Origin: Komagataeibacter medellinensis NBRC 3288
GTDB lineage: Bacteria > Pseudomonadota > Alphaproteobacteria > Acetobacterales > Acetobacteraceae
Assembly (NCBI RefSeq): GCF_000182745.2
Contig: NC_016027.1
Span: forward strand, 1,665,501-1,729,500
Reading direction: 5' to 3'
Length of the DNA stretch: 64,000 bases
Below the pieces are notes generated by a model, which was not told the DNA's origin, did no database searches, and saw nothing but the letters and a program-made list of their open reading frames with translations. Below are positions 56,312 to 64,000 of this stretch, piece after piece. How positions within the stretch are numbered: the first letter of the stretch is position 1; every line of letters starts with the position of its first letter. The position numbers and the translations under genes are program-made.

Positions 56312-56917
56312 ATGCGAATCTGCTTTATCGGTGACAGTTACGTCACGGGCACAGGTGACGAGACCTGTCAGGGCTGGGCCGGGCGGCTATGCGCCATGGA
56401 ACGGCAGGCCGGGCATGATGTCACGCTCTACAACCTCGGCGTGCGCGGGCAGACCAGCCATGACATTGCCCAACGCTGGCAGACCGAGACCGAAGCCCGC
56501 ATTGGTGGCAGGGCGGATGGCAGGATCGTGCTGTCCTTCGGTGCCAATGACTGCACGATACGGCCCGATGGGCAGCCTCGGCTCGGGTATGAACGCAGTC
56601 TGGCCGCTGCCTGCGCCATACTGGCAATGGCTGCCGCGCACTGGCCCGTACTGATGGTCGGACCGCCCCCTACCGGCACCGCCATGACAGATGTCCGCAC
56701 ACAGGCCCTTTCTGCCGCACAGGCCACGGCCTGTAAGCGACTGGGGATACCCTTCCTGCCCATAACCGATACCCTGCTTGCCGCGCCCCTGTGGTGTGCC
56801 GAAATCAGCCATGGGGACGGCACACACCCCGCCGGTGGGGGATATGACGAATTGGCCCACATCATTCATGGCTGGGCTGCGTGGCGGGCGTGGATGGACG
56901 CATCGGCCCAGACTTAA
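56312..56917 (+). CDS. SGNH/GDSL-family hydrolase
   Basis: 201 aa. Catalytic Ser9 in FIGDSYVTG, Gly/Asn blocks LGVRG and FGANDC, and the C-terminal Asp/His in HGDGTHPAG complete the SGNH set. Esterase or lysophospholipase-like activity; no signal peptide. The stop lies at the edge of repeat copy D. Confidence 0.9.
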   Translation: MRICFIGDSYVTGTGDETCQGWAGRLCAMERQAGHDVTLYNLGVRGQTSHDIAQRWQTETEARIGGRADGRIVLSFGANDCTIRPDGQPRLGYERSLAAACAILAMAAAHWPVLMVGPPPTGTAMTDVRTQALSAAQATACKRLGIPFLPITDTLLAAPLWCAEISHGDGTHPAGGGYDELAHIIHGWAAWRAWMDASAQT

Positions 56918-56982
56918 AAAGACGACCTTCTCCGAAGCGTCGTGAAAAAAGCTTCACCAGAAACTTCTTTATAATTTACAGG
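56913..56982. repeat. Dispersed 3'-end repeat, copy D (reverse orientation)
   Basis: Read on the minus strand it starts TAAAGAAGTTTCTGGTGAAG and contains GCTTTTTTCACGACGCTTCG, matching the first half of copies A and C. The second hairpin here is GACGACCTTC-type and shorter. Confidence 0.65.
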
Positions 56983-57033
56983 ACGTTTCAATAGCAGATT
57001 TCTGGAACAGTCCCCAAAAAAAGGCATAGACAC

Positions 57034-57429
57034 ATGAAGAAGATCACCACTCTGGCGCTGTTGGGCGTACTCGCAGCAGGCGGCGCGCCCCATGCCCGCG
57101 CCAACGTGCCGGAAGGGGAGCTGAACTCCCTTTACATCCGCCCCGAAGTGCAGTTGCCTACTCCTGCACTGTCCTTTCCCAGCTATCCCATCGTGGATGA
57201 CTGCACCACCGAATTTGGTGATGAAGTGACAAATGCCTGCGTTACGGGAGAAAAGGAACGCGCGCTGGTCCTGCAGCCCGCATGGGATGAGTACAAGGAC
57301 AGCGACAAGATCACCTGTCAGGAGGAAGTGGTCCACACCCGCCATATCCAGCTATACAAAAACCTGGCCTACTGCCTGGACAAGCGCCGCTACGATGCAT
57401 GGCGCAAGACCCACCCCGAAGGCCACTGA
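57034..57429 (+). CDS. Exported hypothetical protein
   Basis: 131 aa with signal peptide ending HARAN. Four Cys in the mature part (DDCTTEF, NACVTGE, ITCQEEV, YCLDKRR) suggest disulfides. No family recognised. Confidence 0.7.
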   Translation: MKKITTLALLGVLAAGGAPHARANVPEGELNSLYIRPEVQLPTPALSFPSYPIVDDCTTEFGDEVTNACVTGEKERALVLQPAWDEYKDSDKITCQEEVVHTRHIQLYKNLAYCLDKRRYDAWRKTHPEGH

Positions 57430-57443
57430 ACCCCTGTCCGCAT

Positions 57444-59099
57444 TCAGTTGCGGGCAATATGGCAGTGCGCATCATCATGACTGTGATCGTAATCCACGCT
57501 CTGGTTGGCAGCACTGTCCCCGTGCACGATACGGCGCGGCAGGCCGGGATGGGCTGACAGGGCGGAACGCGCCATATCAGCCCCCTGATAGGCCAGTCCC
57601 GCTGCATCGAGAACGCTGGCGGGAATGGCGGCCAGCGTAAAGGGGGCATGCGTATTGTCGCGCGCTGCCTGCATGGCCTGCGGGCGGTCAGCCTGCCAGG
57701 CAGCGGATGCCCAGAAATAGAACGGCACCTCATACGCCGCACGCACATCCCCATGCGCGGGAATGCCCGCCGTGCATTCATTTACGCGCACCCCGTGGTC
57801 CGACACATAGAACAGCGTGGCAGGGCCACCATGGGCGGCAAGGCTGGCGCGCACATGCGCCAGCAGGTGGTCGGTATAGGCAATGCTGTTGTCATAGGAT
57901 GTGCCAACATGACTGAAGGCGGCGGGATAACGGTCGGCTGCGTTCTCATGGCTGCCAAACAGGTGCAGCACGATAAAAACGGGGCCGCGCGCCTGTGCAA
58001 TGGCCCCGTCCACCACGGGCAACATGCGTTCATCCAGCACCGGGCTGCTCATGATCCCACCATGCACGGTGGTGTAGGCAATATGATGCGCCTGTTCCGA
58101 ATAGGCGCCGATCACACTGTCATACGGCCCCAGGCGGGGGTGGTTGCTGATCCACCATGTATCAAACCCCGCAGCATTGAACACCGATACCAGGTCATGC
58201 CCCGGTACGGCACCAGACAGCAGACGGTCATAACCCGACAGAATGACCGGCACGGCACCCACCGTGTAATCAAAGGGAGTGACCATGTTATCAAAGCGCA
58301 CAAGACCCGGCACCTGCTCCATCTCGGGCGTGGTGGACACGGGGTAGCCGTACAGGTGCTGGTGGTCACGCCGCGCGCTCTCGCCAATCACCAGCACCAC
58401 CACCTGTGGTGCCGCATCGGGCGGCGGGGCCAGAAAATGGACAGGTTCACGGCTGATGCGACTGGCCATCTGTGCCACGCGCCACGTCTCGCGCCGGGCG
58501 GCGACGTAACCGCTCAGCACGCTCCATGGCCATGCCCGGTCAAAGCGGGCATGGATGGGCACCATCGGGTTTTCGGTCCCGCCGCGCGCAGGCGGCAGGC
58601 TATACCAGAGCCGCACGGTCGGCACCACGATCACGGCCAACAGCACCCCCATGCACGCCATGCGCGTGCGTGGCCGCCACCGCACCACCGGCCCGCGCGG
58701 GCGCAGGCAGTACAGCGCCGAAAGCGCCCCCCACAGCACCATCCACGCACACAGATACGGCAGGACCGGCCCGATATACCCCTTCACCACCGGCAGCGAG
58801 CAGTAGAACAGGATCAGCCACAGTGGATAACCCGGCGGCACACCACTTATGCTGATGTAATAAAGCGCGCCGGGCAGCAGCACGACTGCGGGCAGCAGGC
58901 AGGCCAGCAACACCCGCCTGCTGTTGCACGCCAGCGCCACCACACCCCACAGCAGGACTGCGCGCAGTACCCCCTGCAGCGCCGTGCAGGCGGGCAGCAG
59001 CGCCAGCACCACCATGCTGCCCAGCAGCGCATCAGGCCAGAAACGGGCGCACAAGCCACGCAGGCGGCGGCGCAGGGCGGTCGGGCGGGACGGATTCAT
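57444..59099 (-). CDS. Phosphoethanolamine transferase-like (EptA/sulfatase family)
   Basis: About 551 aa from the ATG at 59099; a TTG at 59144 with AGGGA nearby is an alternative. Five hydrophobic segments (to about 165) precede a periplasmic sulfatase-fold domain: VVLVIGESARRDHQHLYGYP (metal Glu), the nucleophile Thr in DNMVTPFDYTVGAVP, and YVSDHGVRVNE with the metal Asp-His. Enzymes of this family put phosphoethanolamine on lipid A or core sugars and can raise polymyxin tolerance. The exact acceptor is not decided. Confidence 0.85.
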   Translation of the reverse strand: MNPSRPTALRRRLRGLCARFWPDALLGSMVVLALLPACTALQGVLRAVLLWGVVALACNSRRVLLACLLPAVVLLPGALYYISISGVPPGYPLWLILFYCSLPVVKGYIGPVLPYLCAWMVLWGALSALYCLRPRGPVVRWRPRTRMACMGVLLAVIVVPTVRLWYSLPPARGGTENPMVPIHARFDRAWPWSVLSGYVAARRETWRVAQMASRISREPVHFLAPPPDAAPQVVVLVIGESARRDHQHLYGYPVSTTPEMEQVPGLVRFDNMVTPFDYTVGAVPVILSGYDRLLSGAVPGHDLVSVFNAAGFDTWWISNHPRLGPYDSVIGAYSEQAHHIAYTTVHGGIMSSPVLDERMLPVVDGAIAQARGPVFIVLHLFGSHENAADRYPAAFSHVGTSYDNSIAYTDHLLAHVRASLAAHGGPATLFYVSDHGVRVNECTAGIPAHGDVRAAYEVPFYFWASAAWQADRPQAMQAARDNTHAPFTLAAIPASVLDAAGLAYQGADMARSALSAHPGLPRRIVHGDSAANQSVDYDHSHDDAHCHIARN

Positions 59100-59339
59100 G
59101 CCGGGTTCATGCCACGGCCCCGACGTGCCTGATAGGCCCTGCAACCGTCCCTGCGGCTGCGTGATGGCACGTTTGTGAATGAACCACCCCGCAGCAGTAC
59201 TTTTTATCCCCTGCCGCCGCGCTTAATAATGCACCCACCGGGAGGCCCGCACGCCAACGGGCGCCAGACAGAGCGCGGATAAAAGCGCCGAGAAAACAAC
59301 GATTAAAAAATAGAAATCATAAAGGCAGACAAACGTACC

Positions 59340-60560
59340 ATGGCAAAGATCAAGGTCAAGAATCCCGTTGTCGAGATGGATGGCGACGAGATGACCCGCA
59401 TTATCTGGCACTTCATCCGCGAACGGCTGATCCTGCCCTATCTGGATATCGACCTGAAATATTATGACCTTGGCATTACCCACCGTGACGAGACCGATGA
59501 CCGCGTAACCGTGGAAGCCGCCGAAGCCGTGCGCCGGTACGGCGTGGGCGTGAAATGCGCCACCATCACCCCAGACGAGGCACGGGTAGAAGAATTTGGC
59601 CTCAAGAAGATGTGGCGCTCGCCCAACGGGACCATCCGCAATATCCTTGATGGCACGATCTTCCGTGAACCGATCATCTGCTCCAACGTGCCGCGCCTTG
59701 TCCCGCACTGGACACAGCCCATCGTGATCGGCCGCCATGCCTATGGCGACATCTACCGCGCGGCCGAAACCCGCATCCCCGGTCCCGGCAAGGTCACGCT
59801 GCGCTACACCCCCGCCGATGGCGGCCCGGAGCAGGTGCTCGACGTGCATGACTTCAAGGGCCCCGGCGTGGCACTTGGCATGCACAATACCCGTGCCTCG
59901 ATCGAGGGCTTCGCGCGTGCGTCCCTCGCCTACGGGCGCGACCGGAAGCTGCCGGTCTACCTGTCCACCAAGAACACCATCCTCAAGGCCTATGACGGCA
60001 TGTTCAAGGATGTGTTCCAGGAAGTGTACGAACGGGAATTCAAGGCCGAGTTCGAAAAGCTGGGCCTGACCTACGAACACCGCCTGATTGATGACATGGT
60101 GGCCTGCGCGCTGAAGTGGAAGGGTGGCTACGTCTGGGCATGCAAGAACTATGACGGCGACGTGGAAAGCGACATCGTAGCCCAGGGCTTCGGCAGCCTT
60201 GGCCTCATGACTTCGGTGCTGCTGAACCCGACGGGCGACGTGGTGGAAGCCGAAGCCGCACACGGCACCGTCACCCGCCACTTCCGCGAACACCAGAAAG
60301 GGCGGCCCACCAGCACCAACCCCATCGCCTCGATCTTTGCATGGACACGGGGTCTGGCCTATCGTGGCAGGTTCGATGACACACCGGATGTGACCCACTT
60401 TGCCCATACGCTGGAGCGCGTGTGCATTGAAACCGTCGAAGGCGGCCAGATGACCAAGGACCTCGCCCTGCTGGTGGGCAAAGACACCAAGTGGCTCGAT
60501 ACCCAGCCCTTCCTTGACGTGCTGGATGAAAAGCTGAGCACGGCACTGGCCAAGGCGTAA
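59340..60560 (+). CDS. icd: Isocitrate dehydrogenase (NADP+), eukaryote-type
   Basis: 406 aa. Opens [18 protein letters not shown], the signature of the type II (mitochondrial-like) NADP-IDH, with substrate motif [19 protein letters not shown] and [20 protein letters not shown]. Converts isocitrate to 2-oxoglutarate in the TCA cycle. Stand-alone gene; repeat copy E lies at its 3' end. Confidence 0.96.
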   Translation: MAKIKVKNPVVEMDGDEMTRIIWHFIRERLILPYLDIDLKYYDLGITHRDETDDRVTVEAAEAVRRYGVGVKCATITPDEARVEEFGLKKMWRSPNGTIRNILDGTIFREPIICSNVPRLVPHWTQPIVIGRHAYGDIYRAAETRIPGPGKVTLRYTPADGGPEQVLDVHDFKGPGVALGMHNTRASIEGFARASLAYGRDRKLPVYLSTKNTILKAYDGMFKDVFQEVYEREFKAEFEKLGLTYEHRLIDDMVACALKWKGGYVWACKNYDGDVESDIVAQGFGSLGLMTSVLLNPTGDVVEAEAAHGTVTRHFREHQKGRPTSTNPIASIFAWTRGLAYRGRFDDTPDVTHFAHTLERVCIETVEGGQMTKDLALLVGKDTKWLDTQPFLDVLDEKLSTALAKA

Positions 60561-60608
60561 AAACACGAACGTGACGGCCCACCGGTCGTCACGTTTTCAC
60601 AAGACCAA

Positions 60609-60697
60609 AATGAAAGACGTTTTTTGGTGAAGTTTGTTTCAGGAAGCCTCAGGAAATGCCGCCTTTTGAAAAGAAAGGCGGCGCCCGAAAACTCTTA
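60609..60697. repeat. Dispersed 3'-end structured repeat, copy E
   Basis: AATGAAAGACGTTTTTTGGT, AAGTTTGTTTCAGGAAGCCT, then GCCGCCTTTTGAA/AAAGGCGGC arms and CCGAAAACTC outer arm. Between the convergent ends of icd and the symporter; the symporter stop is at its border. Confidence 0.75.
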
Positions 60698-62026
60698 TTC
60701 CCCTTCCGCCAGTTGGCGGTTTTCCAGCACCCCTTCCCACCGCGCCGCAACGGCGGCGGCATAGCCATTGCCCAGCACGTTGGTCGCCGTGCGCGCCATG
60801 TCGAGGAAGTGGTCGATTCCCAGTATCAGCGCTAACCCCGCTTCGGGCAGGCCAAACTGCGGCATGACGGCCGCCAGCGTGACCAGCGCCGCACGCGGCA
60901 CACCGGCAATGCCCTTGCTGCTCAGCATCATCACCAGCACCATTGCCACCTGCTGGCCCAGCGGCATATGGATGCCATAGACCTGCGCGATGAAAAGCGC
61001 GCCAAAGGACTGGAACAGTACCGACCCATCAAGGTTGAAGCTGTAACCCAGAGGCAGCACGAACCCGCTGATGCGATCAGGCACGCCAAACTGCTCCAGC
61101 CGCTCGACCAGCAAGGGATAGACCGATTCACTGCTGGCGGTGGCAAAACCCAGCAGGATCGGCTGCAGCAGCGTCCGCGCCAACACAAACACACGTCGGC
61201 CCAGCACACAGAAGGTCATGGCGGTCAGCAGCGCCCACAACACCCCCAGCGTTGCATAGAATTTGCACAAGAACAGCCCGAACGTGCCCAGAATGCCCGC
61301 CCCGCTATGGGCCACGCTGCCCATGACGGAGCCAAACACCGCTATGGGAGCAACATACATGACCATGTCGGTCATCCGCAGCATGATGCGTGCCAGTTCC
61401 CCGGTCCATGGCAGGATCATGCGCTGCGCGCCCTTGCCTACAGCCGGGAGCGCAAGCCCGAACAGGACGGAAAACACAACGATCTGCAGGATGTCATTGC
61501 GCCCCATCGCATCGAAAATACTGGTCGGCACCACATGCAGCACAAATTCCACCGGATCAAAATGTGCCTGCGCAAGGCCCGTATTTGCAGCCGAAAGCGG
61601 CACGGTGAAGCCAGCACCGGGTTGGAGCAGGTTAGCCGCCACCAGTCCCGTCAGTAGCGACAGGAAGGATGCCACGACAAACCACAGCAGGATCCGCCCG
61701 CCAATACGCAGCACCTGCGCCCCATCACCCAGGCTGCCGATGCCCGATACCAGTGTGGCAAAGACAAGCGGGGCAATGATCATACGCACCAGTCGCAGGA
61801 ACAGGCCGGTCAGCAGACTGGCGCAACGGCTGGCGGGCTCATAGGCGGCGGGGCCGGCCATGTGGAGCCCCAGCCCCACGACAACGCCAAGCAGCAGGGC
61901 CACCACGATGGCACGGGTACGGCGGCTGGCATTATGTTTGCTGGGAACGGCCAATATCGGGGTCCTGTCAATGTGGAAAACACGCCGCAAGTAACGCGTG
62001 CTCCGGTCATGATGCAAGACAGACAC
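60695..62026 (-). CDS. Dicarboxylate/amino-acid:cation symporter (DAACS family)
   Basis: 443 aa, eight or more helices plus re-entrant loops. FATASSESVYPLLVERLEQFG and GYSFNLDGSVLFQSFG with MLSSKGIAGVPRAALVTLA are the Glt/DctA signatures. Takes up C4-dicarboxylates or acidic amino acids. Start is uncertain: GTG at 62026 (used here) or a TTG near 61954 preceded by AGGACC. Confidence 0.9.
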   Translation of the reverse strand: MSVLHHDRSTRYLRRVFHIDRTPILAVPSKHNASRRTRAIVVALLLGVVVGLGLHMAGPAAYEPASRCASLLTGLFLRLVRMIIAPLVFATLVSGIGSLGDGAQVLRIGGRILLWFVVASFLSLLTGLVAANLLQPGAGFTVPLSAANTGLAQAHFDPVEFVLHVVPTSIFDAMGRNDILQIVVFSVLFGLALPAVGKGAQRMILPWTGELARIMLRMTDMVMYVAPIAVFGSVMGSVAHSGAGILGTFGLFLCKFYATLGVLWALLTAMTFCVLGRRVFVLARTLLQPILLGFATASSESVYPLLVERLEQFGVPDRISGFVLPLGYSFNLDGSVLFQSFGALFIAQVYGIHMPLGQQVAMVLVMMLSSKGIAGVPRAALVTLAAVMPQFGLPEAGLALILGIDHFLDMARTATNVLGNGYAAAVAARWEGVLENRQLAEGE

Positions 62027-62793
62027 GTATCATCGCATCGCCAGCCGCCATGTTCCCCCGTAGTCAGCATGGCACGCGCCCTTGCCTTTCATGCCCCCTA
62101 GCACTCCCGCAAGGGTTAGCCATGACGGGAAACACATCCACGTCATCGTATGGCGCAGGCACGGAAAACCCAGCAAAGCCAATTCCATGAAAAATTATTT
62201 CATCGCGAGATAACCCTACCCATCCAGATAGGAAAAGATTAAGGGCTTAAGTCTCATGCACGATAAAACATCGCTAACACCATTCCCATCTTCCTTGGTC
62301 GAAATGCCATGGGCGAAAGGGAGGACAGGGCAGGCTCTTTTCCCTGCATGCAGGCAGGTGGCGCTGGCTACGGGAGAAATGAGGCCCTGATCAAGCTCGC
62401 GCGCTCATCAGCGCCATGTGGCACACGGCGCAATCAGGGCGACACGCTGGCGGTACAGGCAGACTTTCACGGCGCACCAAAAATATCAGGTGAGCCACCC
62501 CCCTTCCCCGCAAGGTCAGTCGCTGGGACAGAACATTCAGGCCACGGCAATGGTCAGGCTGCCAGCACCCGACCCTGTTCACGGGAATCATGGCAGAGAA
62601 ATATTGGTAAAATGATTATATGTGTCACATTATGATCACATTTGCGTGATGCTATAGCACTGTATTTGTCGTCTTTAAGGGTGATCTGTTCACTAAAACC
62701 AAGGGGTAGAGAGTATTTCCAACTATAAATTGCATATTGAATACAATTTATAGAGACCTGTTTCTGCCTGCTGAGTGCATGTTAGATATTAGC
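62027..62793. other. Long upstream region of the NsrR-type gene
   Basis: 767 bp. A 108-codon plus-strand frame (62309-62635) has no recognised family and no RBS; not called. From about 62600 the DNA turns AT-rich and holds TGTCACATTATGATCACA (62621-62638), a partly symmetric motif, and the perfect inverted repeat at 62723-62753. Confidence 0.4.
62723..62753. promoter_or_regulatory. Palindromic operator before the NsrR-type gene
   Basis: CTATAAATTG (62723-62732) and CAATTTATAG (62744-62753) are perfect inverted copies with an 11-nt spacer, 40 bp before the start. Rrf2 regulators bind AT-rich palindromes of this size, so auto-control is likely. Confidence 0.6.
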
Positions 62794-63270
62794 ATGCGCC
62801 TGACCTTGCACACCGATTATGCCTTACGCACGCTTATATACATGGGACTCCATGCGAACAGGCGCGTCTCCATCCATGAGATTGCCGATGCGTACGATAT
62901 ATCGGAAAATCATCTGGTTAAGGTCATCCACCGACTGTCCCGTCTTGGGTTGATTGATGCGCGGCGCGGGCGTGGAGGTGGTCTGGTGCTGGCCCATGCA
63001 CCCGAGGACATCCGTATCGGGGATGTCGTACGCAAGACCGAGGACGATATGCGGCTTGTCAGTTGCGAATCCGCCCACACGGAAGGGACATCGTGCATCC
63101 TGTCCGACATGTGCAAGCTGCGGGGTGCACTGGCGCAGGCACTTGATGCTTTCATGAAAATACTGGACGCGACCACCCTGGCCGACCTTCTGCCAGACCA
63201 TGAGCGCCACATGCTGCTTGCACGCCTGCCAGGCCCGCTCGCATCAGGCGATACCGTACAGCGCGCCTGA
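62794..63270 (+). CDS. nsrR: Rrf2-family regulator, NsrR type
   Basis: 158 aa from the Met at 62794, matching the family N-terminus MRLTLHTDYALRTLIYM. HTH follows (IHEIADAYDISENHLVKVI), then RRGRGGGLVLAHAPEDIRIG. Cys91, Cys101 and Cys107 are the Fe-S cluster ligands of NsrR, which senses nitric oxide and represses detoxification genes. No NO-detoxifying gene is adjacent in the window. Met at 62779 or 62737 could also start it. Confidence 0.85.
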   Translation: MRLTLHTDYALRTLIYMGLHANRRVSIHEIADAYDISENHLVKVIHRLSRLGLIDARRGRGGGLVLAHAPEDIRIGDVVRKTEDDMRLVSCESAHTEGTSCILSDMCKLRGALAQALDAFMKILDATTLADLLPDHERHMLLARLPGPLASGDTVQRA

Positions 63271-63307
63271 CAGGGCCATTTATACAGGCCGACATGGCCG
63301 GGCAGCC

Positions 63308-63973
63308 CTACATGCCGCCACCACCCGGCGTTGCCGCATCCGCCCGGGCTTCACGCAGGGCCGCCTGCGTCAGGCGCTCCTCGTTACGCCGCAGAAAAAG
63401 GGCGCTGGCCACCAGTCCTGCCGCCACGACCAGCCCCAGCCCGATACTGGCCGGTCCCGAGACCTCCGTTACCTTGCGCCCCAGGTAATAGGCACCTGCG
63501 GCATATCCCCCGGCCCAGCACAACCCGCCCAGTGCATTGAAGATCATGAAACGCGGCCACGGCATATGGTTGGCTCCCGCCAGCAGGGCCACAAAGACAC
63601 GCAGCAGGGCAATGAAACGCCCGAAGAAGACAATGCCACTACCATGATGGCGGAACAGGAAGCGCCCCAGTAGCAGGCGCTCGGGGGTCAGTTTGATACG
63701 TGCACCGTATTTCTGCAACAGGGGCAGGCCAATCCTGCGCCCGATCATGTAGCCGATATTGTCCCCCACCACGGCACCGGCCACGGCCGCCAGCGCCACC
63801 CACTGAATGTCAAGCCGATGGGTGGCGGCACAGTAGACGGATGCTGAAATGATCAGGGTTTCAGCCGGAAGCGGCAGCCCCATGCTTTCCAGCATGACGA
63901 TAAGGGTAATCACCCCATACCCGTAATGCTGGAACAGGTATTCAAAATGGTGCAGCAGTGTTCGATCCTCCAT
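63308..63973 (-). CDS. DedA-family membrane protein
   Basis: 221 aa. FEYLFQHYGYGVITLIVMLESMGLPLPAETL and GDNIGYMIGRRIG with FGRFIALLRVFVALLAGANHM are DedA signatures (cited in part by family regions at about 10-40, 70-82 and 117-137). DedA proteins help recycle lipid carriers such as undecaprenyl phosphate and support membrane potential. Convergent with the NsrR-type gene. Confidence 0.92.
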   Translation of the reverse strand: MEDRTLLHHFEYLFQHYGYGVITLIVMLESMGLPLPAETLIISASVYCAATHRLDIQWVALAAVAGAVVGDNIGYMIGRRIGLPLLQKYGARIKLTPERLLLGRFLFRHHGSGIVFFGRFIALLRVFVALLAGANHMPWPRFMIFNALGGLCWAGGYAAGAYYLGRKVTEVSGPASIGLGLVVAAGLVASALFLRRNEERLTQAALREARADAATPGGGGM

Positions 63974-64000
63974 GGCGGGTCAACAGGCATGCATCGCAGC

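Noticed and set aside
62309-62635. 108-codon plus-strand ORF upstream of the NsrR-type gene
   Set aside because: No RBS and a sequence without domain character; more likely a chance frame in upstream DNA.
1-64000. CRISPR array
   Set aside because: No regularly spaced direct repeats and no cas genes were seen anywhere in the window.

Overview
The window looks like chromosome of an acetic acid bacterium (Acetobacteraceae), most likely Komagataeibacter/Gluconacetobacter. This is an inference from high GC, a haem-PAS cyclic-di-GMP sensor of the type tied to cellulose control in that genus, the gene content (GntP gluconate permease, CbtA, eukaryote-type NADP isocitrate dehydrogenase, DedA) and a family of dispersed 3'-end repeats. 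No taxonomic search was possible.

Layout. 1-11.0 kb is ordinary high-GC chromosome: the N-terminus of the haem-PAS c-di-GMP protein, plsC, a cobalamin riboswitch with cbtA, an exported 1-Cys peroxiredoxin, a lytic transglycosylase with SPOR domain, an aldo/keto reductase, an M19 dipeptidase, ahcY (its RBS lies in a perfect hairpin), DUF3597, a CorA-type transporter and a GhrA-type hydroxyacid dehydrogenase. 11.1-28.1 kb is an AT-richer accessory block: EthD-like protein, TonB-dependent receptor, an amidase pseudogene split by an IS256-family element with an 8-bp target duplication, a class II aldolase, a MITE-like relic, an intact amidase divergent from a LysR regulator, an SSS symporter with its DUF3311 partner, a class V aminotransferase divergent from an Lrp regulator, an OprB porin and a decayed IS1182-like element. 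It stops just short of the 3' end of a tRNA-Gly. Together the intact genes resemble an uptake-and-breakdown pathway for an amide-containing compound.

28.4-45.6 kb returns to core genes: a thioredoxin/TPR protein overlapping a Lon N-domain protein and Trm112, panC, cysG, a FUSC/DUF1656/HlyD efflux operon, a deaminase, a VanX-type dipeptidase, a UvrA paralogue and GntP. 46-47 kb is a graveyard of two IS5-family remnants. 47.1-54.6 kb is a run of small exported or membrane proteins of unknown function with an exported aldose 1-epimerase, a PsiE protein, an SMR transporter and a striking 21-bp perfect inverted repeat between two divergent small genes. 55-64 kb holds an envelope-anchored Mrr-type nuclease, an SGNH hydrolase, a phosphoethanolamine-transferase-like enzyme, icd, a dicarboxylate symporter, an NsrR-type regulator with a palindromic operator, and DedA.

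Recurring structure: five copies of a roughly 90-bp structured repeat sit at gene 3' ends (30.5, 40.3, 44.1, 56.9 and 60.6 kb), probably acting as bidirectional terminators. The clearest candidates for new biology are this repeat family, the accessory catabolic block with its mobile relics, the 52.8-kb palindrome, and the ahcY and cbtA leader structures.
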